Assembly (NCBI GenBank): GCA_038501625.1
Contig: JAZAYU010000264.1
Span: 620,001 to 684,000 of the forward strand
Direction: 5' to 3'
DNA from: Corbicula japonica
Lineage: Eukaryota; Mollusca; Bivalvia; Venerida; Cyrenidae
Length of the DNA: 64,000 nucleotides
Shown here: positions 1 through 10,100 of the stretch, piece after piece
How the letters are laid out: each line of letters opens with the position of its first letter
How positions within the stretch are numbered: the stretch's first letter is position 1
Notes under the pieces: generated by a model
Seen by the model: the letters and a program-made list of their open reading frames with translations, nothing else
What the model was told of the DNA's origin: nothing
Database searches by the model: none
Made by a program: the position numbers and the translations under genes

Positions 1-1089
1 ACCCTGCTTCCAATATTTTTAAATTATGCCCCTTTTTCACTTACATTTAGTGTTAAGCAAAATATACAGTTGGCCCTTAACTTCGTTTTGAATGGAGGGA
101 TTTCAAAATAACTTGGCACAAATGTTCACCATGACAATGCGGTGTGTCGCGTTCAATACCCATGCCTGTAGGTCCAAGGTCAAGGTCACTGTTACTAAAA
201 ATAGAATTTTCTTGCAAAATCTTGTCCGCTCTAACTTAGTTATTTCTTATTGGATTTTTAAATAACTTGGTATAATTGTTCACCATATCAAGATGGTGTG
301 TCAAGTACAAGCCCATGCCTGTAAGTCGAAGGTCAAGGTCACTGTTACTAAAAATAGAATTTTCTTGTCCAGGCTGTTACTTTGTTATGAATGGAGGGAT
401 TTCAAAATAACTTGGTACAAATGTTCACCATGACAAGGCGGTGTGTCCACACAATACCCATGCCTGTAGATCCAAGGTCAAGGTCACTGTTACTAAAAAT
501 AGCATTTTCTTGTCCAGGCTGTAACTTTGTTATAAATGGAGGGATTTCAAAATAACTTGACACAAATGTTCACCATGACAGGGCGGTGTCTCGCGTACCA
601 TGCCCATGCCTGTAGGTCGAAGGTCAAGGTCACTGTTACTAAAAATAGAATTTTATTGTAAGGGCTATAACTTTGTTTTGAATGGAGGGTTTTCAAAATA
701 ACTTGGCACAAATGTTCACCATGACAAGGCGGTGTGTTGCGTACATTACCCATGCCTGTAAGTCCAAGGTCAAGGTCACAGTTACTTAAATTGAATTTAC
801 TTGTTCAGGCTATAACTCTTTTATGAATGAAGGAATTTCAAAATAACTTGGCACAAATGTTCGCTATGACATTGCATTGCATTACCACCAACTTCTTCGC
901 AGACATTTCCGTAATGTGAAGACAACAGTGCCACAAATACAAATAATTTACTTATCTTCAAGTTTATGCATATTCTTATAATTCCTCCAACATCACTGTC
1001 GTTGAAATGCTATTATTCCCATCATTTCACTTGAGTGTCTGAAAATGATGCATAGCAGGGGCATCTGTGTCCTATGGACACATTTCTAG
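1..1089 (+). mobile_element. 3' part of a Helitron-like element with a 146-bp tandem core
   Basis: Bases 1-870 are about 5.5 tandem units of 145-153 bp. The marker GGTCAAGGTCA starts at 178, 331, 476, 622 and 768. The array decays near 880. At 1067-1081 is a hairpin GTGTCC-TAT-GGACAC, followed by ATTT, CTAG (1086-1089) and T. A short hairpin just before CTRR with T after it is the known 3' terminus of Helitrons. That the array and this terminus belong to one element is inferred. The 5' end is outside the window. Confidence 0.6.
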
Positions 1090-3254
1090 TTTCACTTATA
1101 TTTTCACTTAAGTGCACCTCATCGATAACTTTGCACAAAATACTTAAGGTATCAACTTCAAACTTCCATTATATTTTCATTTCAGTTCTTTTCTTTAACA
1201 TTACTGAAGTGATTGATATTTGACTAAAAGTAAATGTCTCTCATAAAAAATTACTAACATGTTTTCTAACAAATTCAGAAATATTTCATAGTTATTCCCC
1301 TATTCAGTTTAATATTTATGGTACATTAAGGAATTATTTCTGTTATTTGAAATGAATTTCTCCCTTACCATTCACTTGTTAATATTTTTCCTGATTTCAC
1401 ACCAATATATGGCCATAGTTGTTATTGTTTTAATCTTCAAATTGCATTTGTTTCAAATGATTCGAATAGTCGAGCATGCTGTCTCCTCTGACAGCTCTTG
1501 TTTGCCTATATTGTATTGTTCTTAAATTTGAAAAAAAACAACGGAGGGTAGATGTTATGGGGTGTTCTCATTTTTACAGGCATCCGTCAGTAATTTGACT
1601 TGGCAGTCAGAATAGTAAGAAAATTATTGATTTCAATCAACCCTGATTTTTGTAAGAAACGAAGAGTGCAAGTCTTCTTCCTTTGTTTAGTAGATGCAGC
1701 GATTGAGACTATTGGCAAGATTGATTCTCCCAAGCAAGCTTTTACAGTTAGTTCAGGATTCATTCCAGAGCCAAATGTCTAGTGTGGTATACAATCATTA
1801 CAACAAGAATGTTGCAACCTTATAAATAAGGGAGTGGGGTAGGGTAATGGACCATTGTATTAGGTTTAATAACGCACAATATTTTACCATATTCTGCACA
1901 GAAACAAATTATTTCAGACTCTCTGAATAAGGCTGAAGATCTTATGTTTAACTATTTTCTCCAATATTGAATGATTTTCCGGAGGTTATTAGGAAGAAAT
2001 GGAACCTAAGACATGCATGCTGAGATGAGATGATGCTGCAGTTTCTCATTAGTGCGGACAAATGGGATTGTTATAATGAATGTCATCCGAGGGTCAGAGT
2101 CATTTTAGCTGGGGTCATAATGGACAAGACTGAGTGGATTATCGGCATTTTAGTGCAAAAATGGTATAAGTAGTATTGAATTTAGATGGAGTTTTACTGT
2201 TTTTGAGCTAAGACGACAATATATTGACAATGGTTATTGAATATGTCAAGTCACTAGGCTTTATTGAAAGGAATTTGTCACTGTTGCCTTTGAATTGATT
2301 ATTGTAGGAGACAGTTAAATTATAGATTGTTATTTCAAAATTGTTTTTGAGTTTGAGAGTACCAGGGGTGAGAGGCTTGTGCACTATAATCATAATTATA
2401 CAACATAACAAAAGATGTCTGAAGAATACCGTGATTGCTCCTATATATCGTGAGCAAACATTTCCTGATTTTGTATTAACACAACATTTTCGTGGGCTCT
2501 TGAATTTGAAGATCTCAATTTTCTAAACAATAAAAATAACTACAAAAAATAAAATATTGCTCTCCCAAAAGGGGGTTTGATCCACCCCTGCAATACAAAC
2601 AAGATTATGCTGCTGACATGAATTGTAACAGTGTTTGGAGACTGAACCATTTCACAAATTAATTGCTGGTCATTTATAACTGACCAGTGAGTCTAGTGTC
2701 TTCATCAATTGTTTCTATTGAGTGTTTGGTTTTTTCACTCAGACATTTTACCCTGTTCTCCATAGAAACATGTTTTATTACATGTGCAGCACTGATCCAG
2801 ATCAGTCTGCACATCCATGCCATGTAATCAGGATCTATACTTTACACTTTTAGATTCATTAAGATATTTTGATCAAAGCATCCTCAATAAAACTTACAGT
2901 AAACGGTTAATGGAAACTGTCTTGTTAGTGCAAACAGAAGCTGTCCCCTTACTCGTATAAGAGCACAAAGTACCCTTCAGCACCAATGAAACAAAATATA
3001 TTCTGAGAAAATGCAAACGGAAGAACTAAGACAAATGTCTGGTGACTTGGGAGGGTCATTGTGATCTAGAGAGGAAATATGTCTCTCTCTCTGCTATTTT
3101 TGTAAGGAAAGTCTAATTCATCAACTTGGTTAATAGGGAGTATGACAGGTTGGATAGTAGTTTCCTGTCATAGGTTGGCACAAATTCTGTACCAATCTAT
3201 CACCATTATATATAATTAGTTGACTGAGTTTTTGTTTATTAAAAAAGTAGGCGC

Positions 3255-3455
3255 TCACGATACCAAGTCCCCAGTTTATGACTGGGAAAAGAGACCAGTC
3301 TCAGATCTTTAGCACCTGATTGGCAAAAAAAGTGACCAGTCTCAAAGCTTAAGCATCTGAGTGGCTACATTGGATACTTGTCTCCATTTCTGCCAATCAG
3401 ATGCTTGAGATTTGGAACTGGTCGCCAATCTCAGTTTTATGATGTTGGGGCCTTG
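3255..3455. repeat. Family H hairpin, degenerate copy
   Basis: Has ACCAAGTCCCCAGTTTATGA, GACCAGTCTCAGATC, CTGATTGGC and the inverse CAATCAGATGCTTGAGATTT, ending GATGTTGGGGCC. This is a diverged foldback of the family described at 5825-5969. Confidence 0.55.
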
Positions 3456-3606
3456 GAGGCTCCATTCATTTAAGCTATGAATACCGTATGCCTGGCCAGC
3501 TCTGTTTGACTTACAGTACTAGTGTTACTTTCAAGTTATTGGCACGCCGGCTGAAGACCTGAGCTCTATTTTAGTCCATCGTCTTTTTAAGGCTGGTGCA
3601 CAGGTT

Positions 3607-3607
<1 letters not shown>

Positions 3608-3661
<54 letters not shown>
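3608..3661. repeat. (AAT)n microsatellite, possible retroelement tail
   Basis: About 17 uninterrupted ATA/AAT units. The sequence to the right (ATATCTTTATTCAGAC) on the minus strand reads GAATAAAGATAT followed by (TTA)n. That is the layout of a polyadenylation signal before a simple-repeat tail, as at the 3' end of many non-LTR elements. The element body (3662 to about 3800) was not identified. Confidence 0.6.
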
Positions 3662-4794
3662 TATCTTTATTCAGACACAAAGTCCAATCTTTCTTTTGGT
3701 ACTCTGTTATTGACATTTACATATACAATTATATACAAGGTACTTAGTACTTAGTGACTGCAACCTGTAGGGGATCTATGCAAGGGCTCTACAGATGAAG
3801 GTCAAAGACACTAGTAGAAGAGACAGTATTTGACGTGACTTGTACATATTGGTGACATTGTTACGATGTATTTATGAACATTCTATATTAAATTTCGTTA
3901 ATGGTGTTGGTTTTGTAGCAAACATAAATAATTCTCAACAATGTTACAGTGTAATGTTGGTTTCAAGTTAAAATATATAATTCTCCACAATTGTACAGTT
4001 CAGGATAAAATCTGTGTCAGTATGTTCTGCCTCGGAGATATTTTAAAGTCATCGAGACAGTAGAACAATAAATACTGACAGAAGCTTATCCAACTTGCGG
4101 AAATATGATACCAGCTTTTATATATCACTGAACAGACACTGATAATAAATTTGACTGTTTTTATAAATAATATGTCATTTAGTGTTATCTGTTCTGTCCC
4201 ACAGTAATGATAAAATAGAAAATTCATGATTTCATGAAAGTTATTGTGGTATCATTTAATTTTGTGTGGACGAATTTTGAATTTTTCGTGCAAAAAGCTT
4301 GGAATGATATATTCGCGCAAGACATCATTATTGCAGCTTTCATTACAAAGTGATATTTCGCTTGTGTTCAAATTGGCGTATCTACCCTTGCATGAAATAC
4401 ATCAAATTTAAACATGCGCTAAATGTAATGATACTAATGCAGATGGTCTCTAAATCGTACCACTGCTGATCTGGATCTACATTGTTCACCCTTGCAGTAA
4501 AAGTGTATTATATGGAGTGAAGTGTTGAGGAAATAAACAAGAATTATTACTCTTTATTGCTTCCTTGAAGTCTCATTTAAATGGAAATTTATTGAAAGAA
4601 AAACTTTTTAGAAGGAAGAAATGAATATATATTAAAAAAAACTTGAATACATGCCTGTTTATAGAAATTTAATAGTAGCTTAAATGAGAATGAAATGTAA
4701 AAATTTGTTCATGAATTTTCATAGGCTTTAAACATGCCTTTCATTTGTAGATGTTCCCCCATCTCAGCACCTGACAGGCTGTCCTTAACCATTT

Positions 4795-5112
4795 ACTTTC
4801 AGATATACGGGTTATATTGCATGGGCAAACAGTGTAGATTGGGATGAGCCTGCGCAGTGCTGACTTATCAGTATCTTCACTGTTGCCTTTTGACTGATTA
4901 GGTTATTTTAGATCCAGATCAGATGCACAGGGCCCAAGATCATAAAACTAAGTTTTGAGATCAGTCTCAAATCTCAAGGATCTGATTGGCTGAAATGGCG
5001 ACTGGTCGCCATTTCAGCCAATCAGATGCTTGAGATTTGAGACTGATCTCCAGTTTTAGTTTTATGATCTTGGGCACAGATAAAACACGTGCATATGGAG
5101 TAAAGTTTTAGA
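4795..5112. mobile_element. Family T MITE interrupted by a family H hairpin
   Basis: The left end is TTAACCATTTACTTTC and the right end is TATGGAGTAAAGTTTTAGAG. The inner CAGTGTAGAT and AGATCCAGATCAGATGCACAG are family T. A 145-bp hairpin (4931-5075) sits inside it, flanked by ACAG on both sides, so H inserted after T. Confidence 0.7.
4931..5075. mobile_element. Family H hairpin, nested in family T
   Basis: Near-perfect foldback from GGCCCAAGATCATAAAACTA to its inverse ending GATCTTGGGC. Arms of about 70 bp meet at GGCGACTGGTCGCC. Confidence 0.8.
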
Positions 5113-5692
5113 GACCTATTGCAAACAGAAGAAGAGTGGTTCTGGCAGGTTTCTCAGTGTTTGTTGGATTTGATTGTGAGAAAGTGCTGAAGTAGTAGAC
5201 ATTTGGGGAAATGGAGCCAAGAGAAGTCTAGAGTGGGGGCGTGTGGGGAGAGGCAGCGACTTGAGTTGGGGAGGATAGATGGGTGTAGTGTCTTCGAGAA
5301 TTTACATTTTTTGAAGGTCCCACTTAAATCAGAATGTGATAAAAATGCCCTATTTGAACAGGAAAATCACTATTGTTAACATCTGGTAGAAATCTTGTTT
5401 TCATTTCAGAGTTATTATCTGTTACATTCAACTTAGACCCAGACCTACATACTTACAAGTTAAAAACTAATCTACAGCTTACAAACAGCACAAACAGACG
5501 TGCAATAATTGAAAGATTGCATTTTAATGACTGCAATTTTTGCATTGTACAGAAAGCAAGTTGACTGTTGATTGTCAAAATACAGATTTTTGAACGGATA
5601 AATTCCCGTGTTTTATCAGATAGAAAGGATTTTGAGAAAATGTCAGGTCTGATCTTTGCCTTAGCTGAAATAATCCACAAATATCAGACCTG

Positions 5693-5818
5693 GCCCCAAG
5701 ATTATAAACTAGTCTCAAATCTCAAGGATCAGATTGGCTGAAATGGAGACTTGTCCGATGGAGACAATCAGATGCTTGAGATTTGAGACTGGTTTCAAAT
5801 CTCATTTATATTAACACG
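5693..5818. repeat. Family H hairpin, diverged copy
   Basis: Starts GGCCCCAAGATTATAAAC, keeps TCTCAAATCTCAAGGATCAG and the inverted CAATCAGATGCTTGAGATTT, and lacks a clean right end. It lies immediately left of a near-perfect copy. Confidence 0.6.
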
Positions 5819-5824
5819 GACCAG

Positions 5825-5969
5825 GGCCCAAGATCATAAAATTGAGTTTTGAGATCAGTCTCAAATCTCAAGGATCTGATTGGCTGAAATGGCGACTGGT
5901 CGCCATTTCAGCCAATCAGATCCTTGAGATTTGAGACTGATCTCCAGATTTTGTTTTATGATCTTGGGC
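5825..5969. mobile_element. Family H hairpin, best-preserved type copy
   Basis: The left arm begins GGCCCAAGATCATAAAATTG and contains AGTCTCAAATCTCAAGGATC then TGATTGGCTGAAATGGCGAC. The right arm is its reverse complement and ends GATCTTGGGC. There are few mismatches over about 70 bp, with a loop of a few bases at most. There is no coding potential. Each arm carries ATTGG/CCAAT. Family membership as a MITE or foldback element is inferred from copy number. Confidence 0.85.
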
Positions 5970-6264
5970 ACTGATCACTCCTTGTTGGTTAAAACAATTG
6001 GTAGGTCTCGTTCTTAATATAATGTAGAAAAGTTGTTTTACATGGCACGCTGCATTTTATGTCATGAATCATAGACACAGTTTTAGACTATTTGTCATGA
6101 ACACATTTAACATGAGCATTGTGCTACAAGTATAATTTACTGTTTATAGTTTAAGAAAAATAATAACTCAGTGAATAATTAATCCAGTTTTTGAAGGCGG
6201 GGTCAGGGGATTGTGAAGTGCTTTAAGGTTATTGCTGGTTGCCAAATCTCTCCTCTGTAGTTTA

Positions 6265-6472
6265 TTAAACTTTTCCTCCATATAAATGCTTATATGGCAT
6301 GGGAAACAGTGATGATCAGGATCTACACTGTTCATTTTGATTTATTAGGTTATTTCTTACCAAAAACACAAACAACGCAGATGCTGATCAGAGAGTATAG
6401 ATGTGCTGGCTGATCTGGATCTACACGGTTTGCTAATGTGATAAAAAGAGCTTTATATGGAGGAAAGTGTTG
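6265..6472. mobile_element. Family T MITE copy
   Basis: TTAAACTTTTCCTCCATATA at the left, TATATGGAGGAAAGTGTTG at the right, and the inner motif GCTGATCTGGATCTACAC. Confidence 0.75.
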
Positions 6473-6814
6473 TCTATCTCAGTACTTTAAATGATGACAA
6501 ATAGAATGCAAAGGTTATCTTGAAGATTTTTTTTTATTGGTATACAATCCTACTCTGGGCAGAAGATTATAAAACTGAGAATTGAAACCAGTCTTAAAGC
6601 TCAAGCATATTATTGGCTGAAATGGAGAGTGGTCTCAACTTTCTAGCATTTATTTGTTATTATTTAAAAAAACAAACAAACTGAAAATGGGCTAGTCTCA
6701 AATCTCAATCATCTGATTTGCTAACATGGAAATGGAGACCACTTTCAAATTTCAAGCAACTTTCTGTGTATTCTGATCTTAATCTTTGGAAGAAATAGTC
6801 CAATTGATCTAAAA

Positions 6815-6915
6815 GTGATCAGTGTAGACCCAGATCAGAGTCCATGGATTTGCAGGCTGATCTGGATCTACCCTAGTTGCATATGCATTACAAAATGTTC
6901 TCTTGGAGTTAAGTG
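6815..6915. repeat. Family T fragment
   Basis: Contains ATCAGTGTAGACCCAGATCA and GCTGATCTGGATCTACC, the inner palindrome arms, without terminal repeats. Confidence 0.5.
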
Positions 6916-7045
6916 TTATACAATGAACCAGACATTTGCTTTTGACTTTGGTGCCAACTTCTTCTGTACAACACAGTTGATAACCCTTTTTTTGTCATAA
7001 TCGTTGTTGGGGATATCACTAATTATACACATGTATGTATTTCAG

Positions 7046-7130
7046 GTGCTACAAAAGAGCTTGGTTCTGCACTTACCAGACTGTGTATGAGACATAAAGC
7101 TATTGAAGCTAAGCTGAAAACATTTACTAG
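7046..7130 (+). CDS. MTSS1: MTSS coding exon a: I-BAR helix segment
   Basis: The acceptor is ATTTCAG before 7046 and the donor is AG|GTAATT after 7130. The exon starts with two bases that complete a codon from an upstream exon (GG.. then GCT ACA AAA) and ends with AG, completed by C of the next exon to give Ser. It encodes ATKELGSALTRLCMRHKAIE and continues to KTFT. This matches the I-BAR helix around human MTSS1 residues 70 to 97 as I recall it. It is the first exon visible, so the gene is 5' partial. Confidence 0.93.
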
Positions 7131-10100
7131 GTAATTAAAACGTGTTTTCTCGAACCTGTTAAATAACTTATGTATTAATTAAAAAGTGAATTATGCATAT
7201 CAGAAATAGCCACATCCAGCAGACACAGCCTCCCCGCACAGCCAGAAAGTAGACAGGAGAAGAGAGCATGGTATTGATATAATCAGTTACAATATTGACG
7301 CCACAAACAATTAACGCAAGAGAAAACAATGGTCAGTTTCAAAATAAACGTCACAAACAATAAAAGTGAGAACCCGAGGGGTTACTGCGTTGGAAAGGTC
7401 AGTGGCAAAACTATGTGCCACATGGGGTTTAAACCAGGTTCTAGGGACACCAACGTCACACTTGCCCAAACAGGTTCTCATATGAAAAAACAAGTACAAG
7501 TTGTCTTGGTGGAATAACTCTAACCCACCCATCAACTTGAAAATGTTGCATGCAAAAGCACACAAACATATAAAACAAAAGAAGCTAAAAGCATTGTAAA
7601 GTAAACAGGTGTGTAAAACCTACCTGGGTCAGCCAAAACTGAAGTGGCAGAATTGTGAGCAGTGTTGTAGACCAAATAGATGTTTAGGGTCTACATTTGG
7701 GCAACCGAAAGTATAATTGTCTGTAGCACCACACTGTACAGTTGCTCTCAACCAGGGAGATACTCTGGTACCATTAAACTTCATGGGGACAATTTTCATA
7801 CAAGTGTTGCAAATGACATAGCATTGTGTATAAATTCACACAGTTGTATTTTTCTCATATTAAATATCGCTGTCCTTTTATTCTGAGCACTACACCAAGC
7901 ACGAACTTTACATGAAAATTAAACCCCCGCAGAGTATAATGATACAACAGTATGCAATGTCTAGCTGTCTTAATAATGTTTTCCAAAAGGAGCGTTATGA
8001 TCGATCCAAATCGTTATGATCGATCCAAATTGGCTCTAATATGATGCAGACACATTTAAACTAAGAGAAATGAGTTTGTGTTGCATGTGAAAGATGAAAT
8101 CTAAGTAAGTGATGTATAAATTCGAATACAGCAGGCTGTAAAGTGACTCATTAACTTTATAATCAGAAAAGAGAAGTTGAAATTTAAGTTGGTTTGAAAT
8201 TTGAGTTGCAATTAAATCTTAATTGAGCATGCTGGTTGCTTTTTTAGGATTCTGTATATGAAACATTTCTATATTTAGTAGTTAAATGTAGTAAATCTAG
8301 AACAAAGCTTTCATTAAAGGTAATGCAGTATATATATTTACACGATATTTATTATGATGCATGCCAAAAACTGGGGGGTCCACTTGATCAAGTGGAAATC
8401 TCTACCTAGTGGTAAGTTTAATGCCATGCATTGAAACTGCAGGTTTAACTCTTTCCTTCATATAGACTCTTTTTATCGCATGAGCAAACATTGTAGATCT
8501 AGATCACCCGGCACATCTGGATCTGCACTGTTTGCTTTTTCATCATAAATAATCTAATAAATCATAAAGCGGACAGTGTACATCCTTAGATGGCAAAGAT
8601 ATGCCAGCTGATCTGGATCTACACTGTTCGTCCATATCATGTAGGCTTTTATAAAGAGGAAGGGGTTAATTGTATTTGCAAAGATGAAGTCTACAGGAAT
8701 TATGTTTAAGTAATGTCACAGACTGTATGGTATACATGAAAGGGACACAGGACAGTGGACAGAAATGTTGAACAGAAACTGTATCAGGGTGTTGTCAGAC
8801 ATGGATGATAACAATATTTATTTTAACCCTTTCCTCCATAGACACACATTGATTGCGTGGGCGAACATTGTAGATCCAGATCAGCTGGCAAATCCGTACC
8901 TTCTGATCAGGATCTGCACTGTTCGCTATTTGATTTATTAAGTTATTTCTGACTAAAAATTGTGACCAGTGCAGATCCTGATCAGACGGTACGGATGTGC
9001 TGGCTGATCTGGATCTACACTGGTCGCACATGCGTAAAAATGCGTATATATGGAGGAAAGGGTTAAACACTTTACTCCATACATAGGACTTTCATCATAG
9101 GGGCCACAGTGTAGAACCAGATCAGCCATCACATCCCGCTGTATGATCAGGATTTTCAATAATTGATACATTAGATTATTTCTAACCGTGAAGTAAACAT
9201 TGTTGATTCTGATCAGATGGCACAGATTTGGAGGTTGATCTAGATCAACACTGGTTGCACATACTCATGAAGTAAAGAGTTATCACAACATAATCCAGAT
9301 ATTAGAACAAGACTTATTAAGAACTTCCTAAATTACGATTCACTTGATGGTCTAACCTAGTTTGAAGTGTCGAGTTCCTGCTTTGAATGATGATGTGAAT
9401 GTAAACATGTCTTTGCAACAATTAAGTTAATAACAAAGAGTCATCATCGTGCAAAAAAATTAGTAACATCTGGGCTTTTAGCATGTGACTATTTTGTAAC
9501 CGCTAATTAGGCAGCTTTCAAAATAAATAGTCTTTTGTAATATTTTTCATGTGATATTTTTTTTACATTTGGTTGTTTTCATTTCCCCTTGTCCCGATTT
9601 AAATCTTTTTCTGCAGTGTCATAATTATGTCCCCTGGAGGTGGGGTGGGGATGTATATTGCTTTGCATGTCGGTTGGGAGGTTGGTTTGTCCGATTGCTA
9701 GGGAGATTCTTCATCACACACAGATGACCCCTATTAATTTTGAGATCTGTAGGTCAAGGTCACAGTGACCTTCAGTAAAATAAAAGCAGATTACTATTCA
9801 GTTGGCAATTGGGGGCAAACATGTGTGAACAATGTTGAGCCAGATCATCCAACATATCTGTGCCATCTGATCTGGATCTGCACTGGTCACTCATGTGAGT
9901 GAAGTCATAGCTTGAAGGAAAGGGTTAAACTTAAAAGCAAAGGTTATTTTCTTCTGCAGGTAATCAAGTATACAAAGTATGTACTTATACTGTAGCTATT
10001 ACATATTAAGATGATAATATTATACTTTGTGTATTATTTATTTTTAGCACAATTTTGGATAACCTTGTTGGCCCCCTCCAGGAATCTATGGAAGAATGGA

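Larger units (their letters stand above)
1..7045. other. Presumed upstream intron or 5' region of the MTSS gene
   Basis: No coding exon could be supported here. The codons for the first I-BAR helices (the counterpart of human residues 1 to about 70) were looked for just upstream of 7046 and not seen, so they are probably further left. The stretch holds a 146-bp tandem array with a Helitron-like end (1-1089), an AAT microsatellite, three or four hairpin repeats and family T copies, described separately. The remainder is AT-rich sequence in which I see nothing. Confidence 0.6.
7131..10047. other. Intron a-b of MTSS
   Basis: 2.9 kb. Bases 7160-7960 are less AT-rich and unlike the neighbouring repeats, with short open frames on both strands but no family I recognise. 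8445-9928 holds four family T copies and a diverged 145-bp-core fragment (9626-9790). The rest shows nothing. Confidence 0.6.

Noticed and set aside
1600..1782. 60-codon frame that might be the missing I-BAR exon
   Set aside because: The peptide (DAAIETIGKIDSPKQ) does not match the expected FLDAFQK.ADMA helix, and no clean acceptor/donor pair bounds it.
7160..7960. Less AT-rich stretch with overlapping open frames, considered as an exon or transposase fragment
   Set aside because: No domain motif or in-phase splice sites with exons a and b were found. I left it unassigned.
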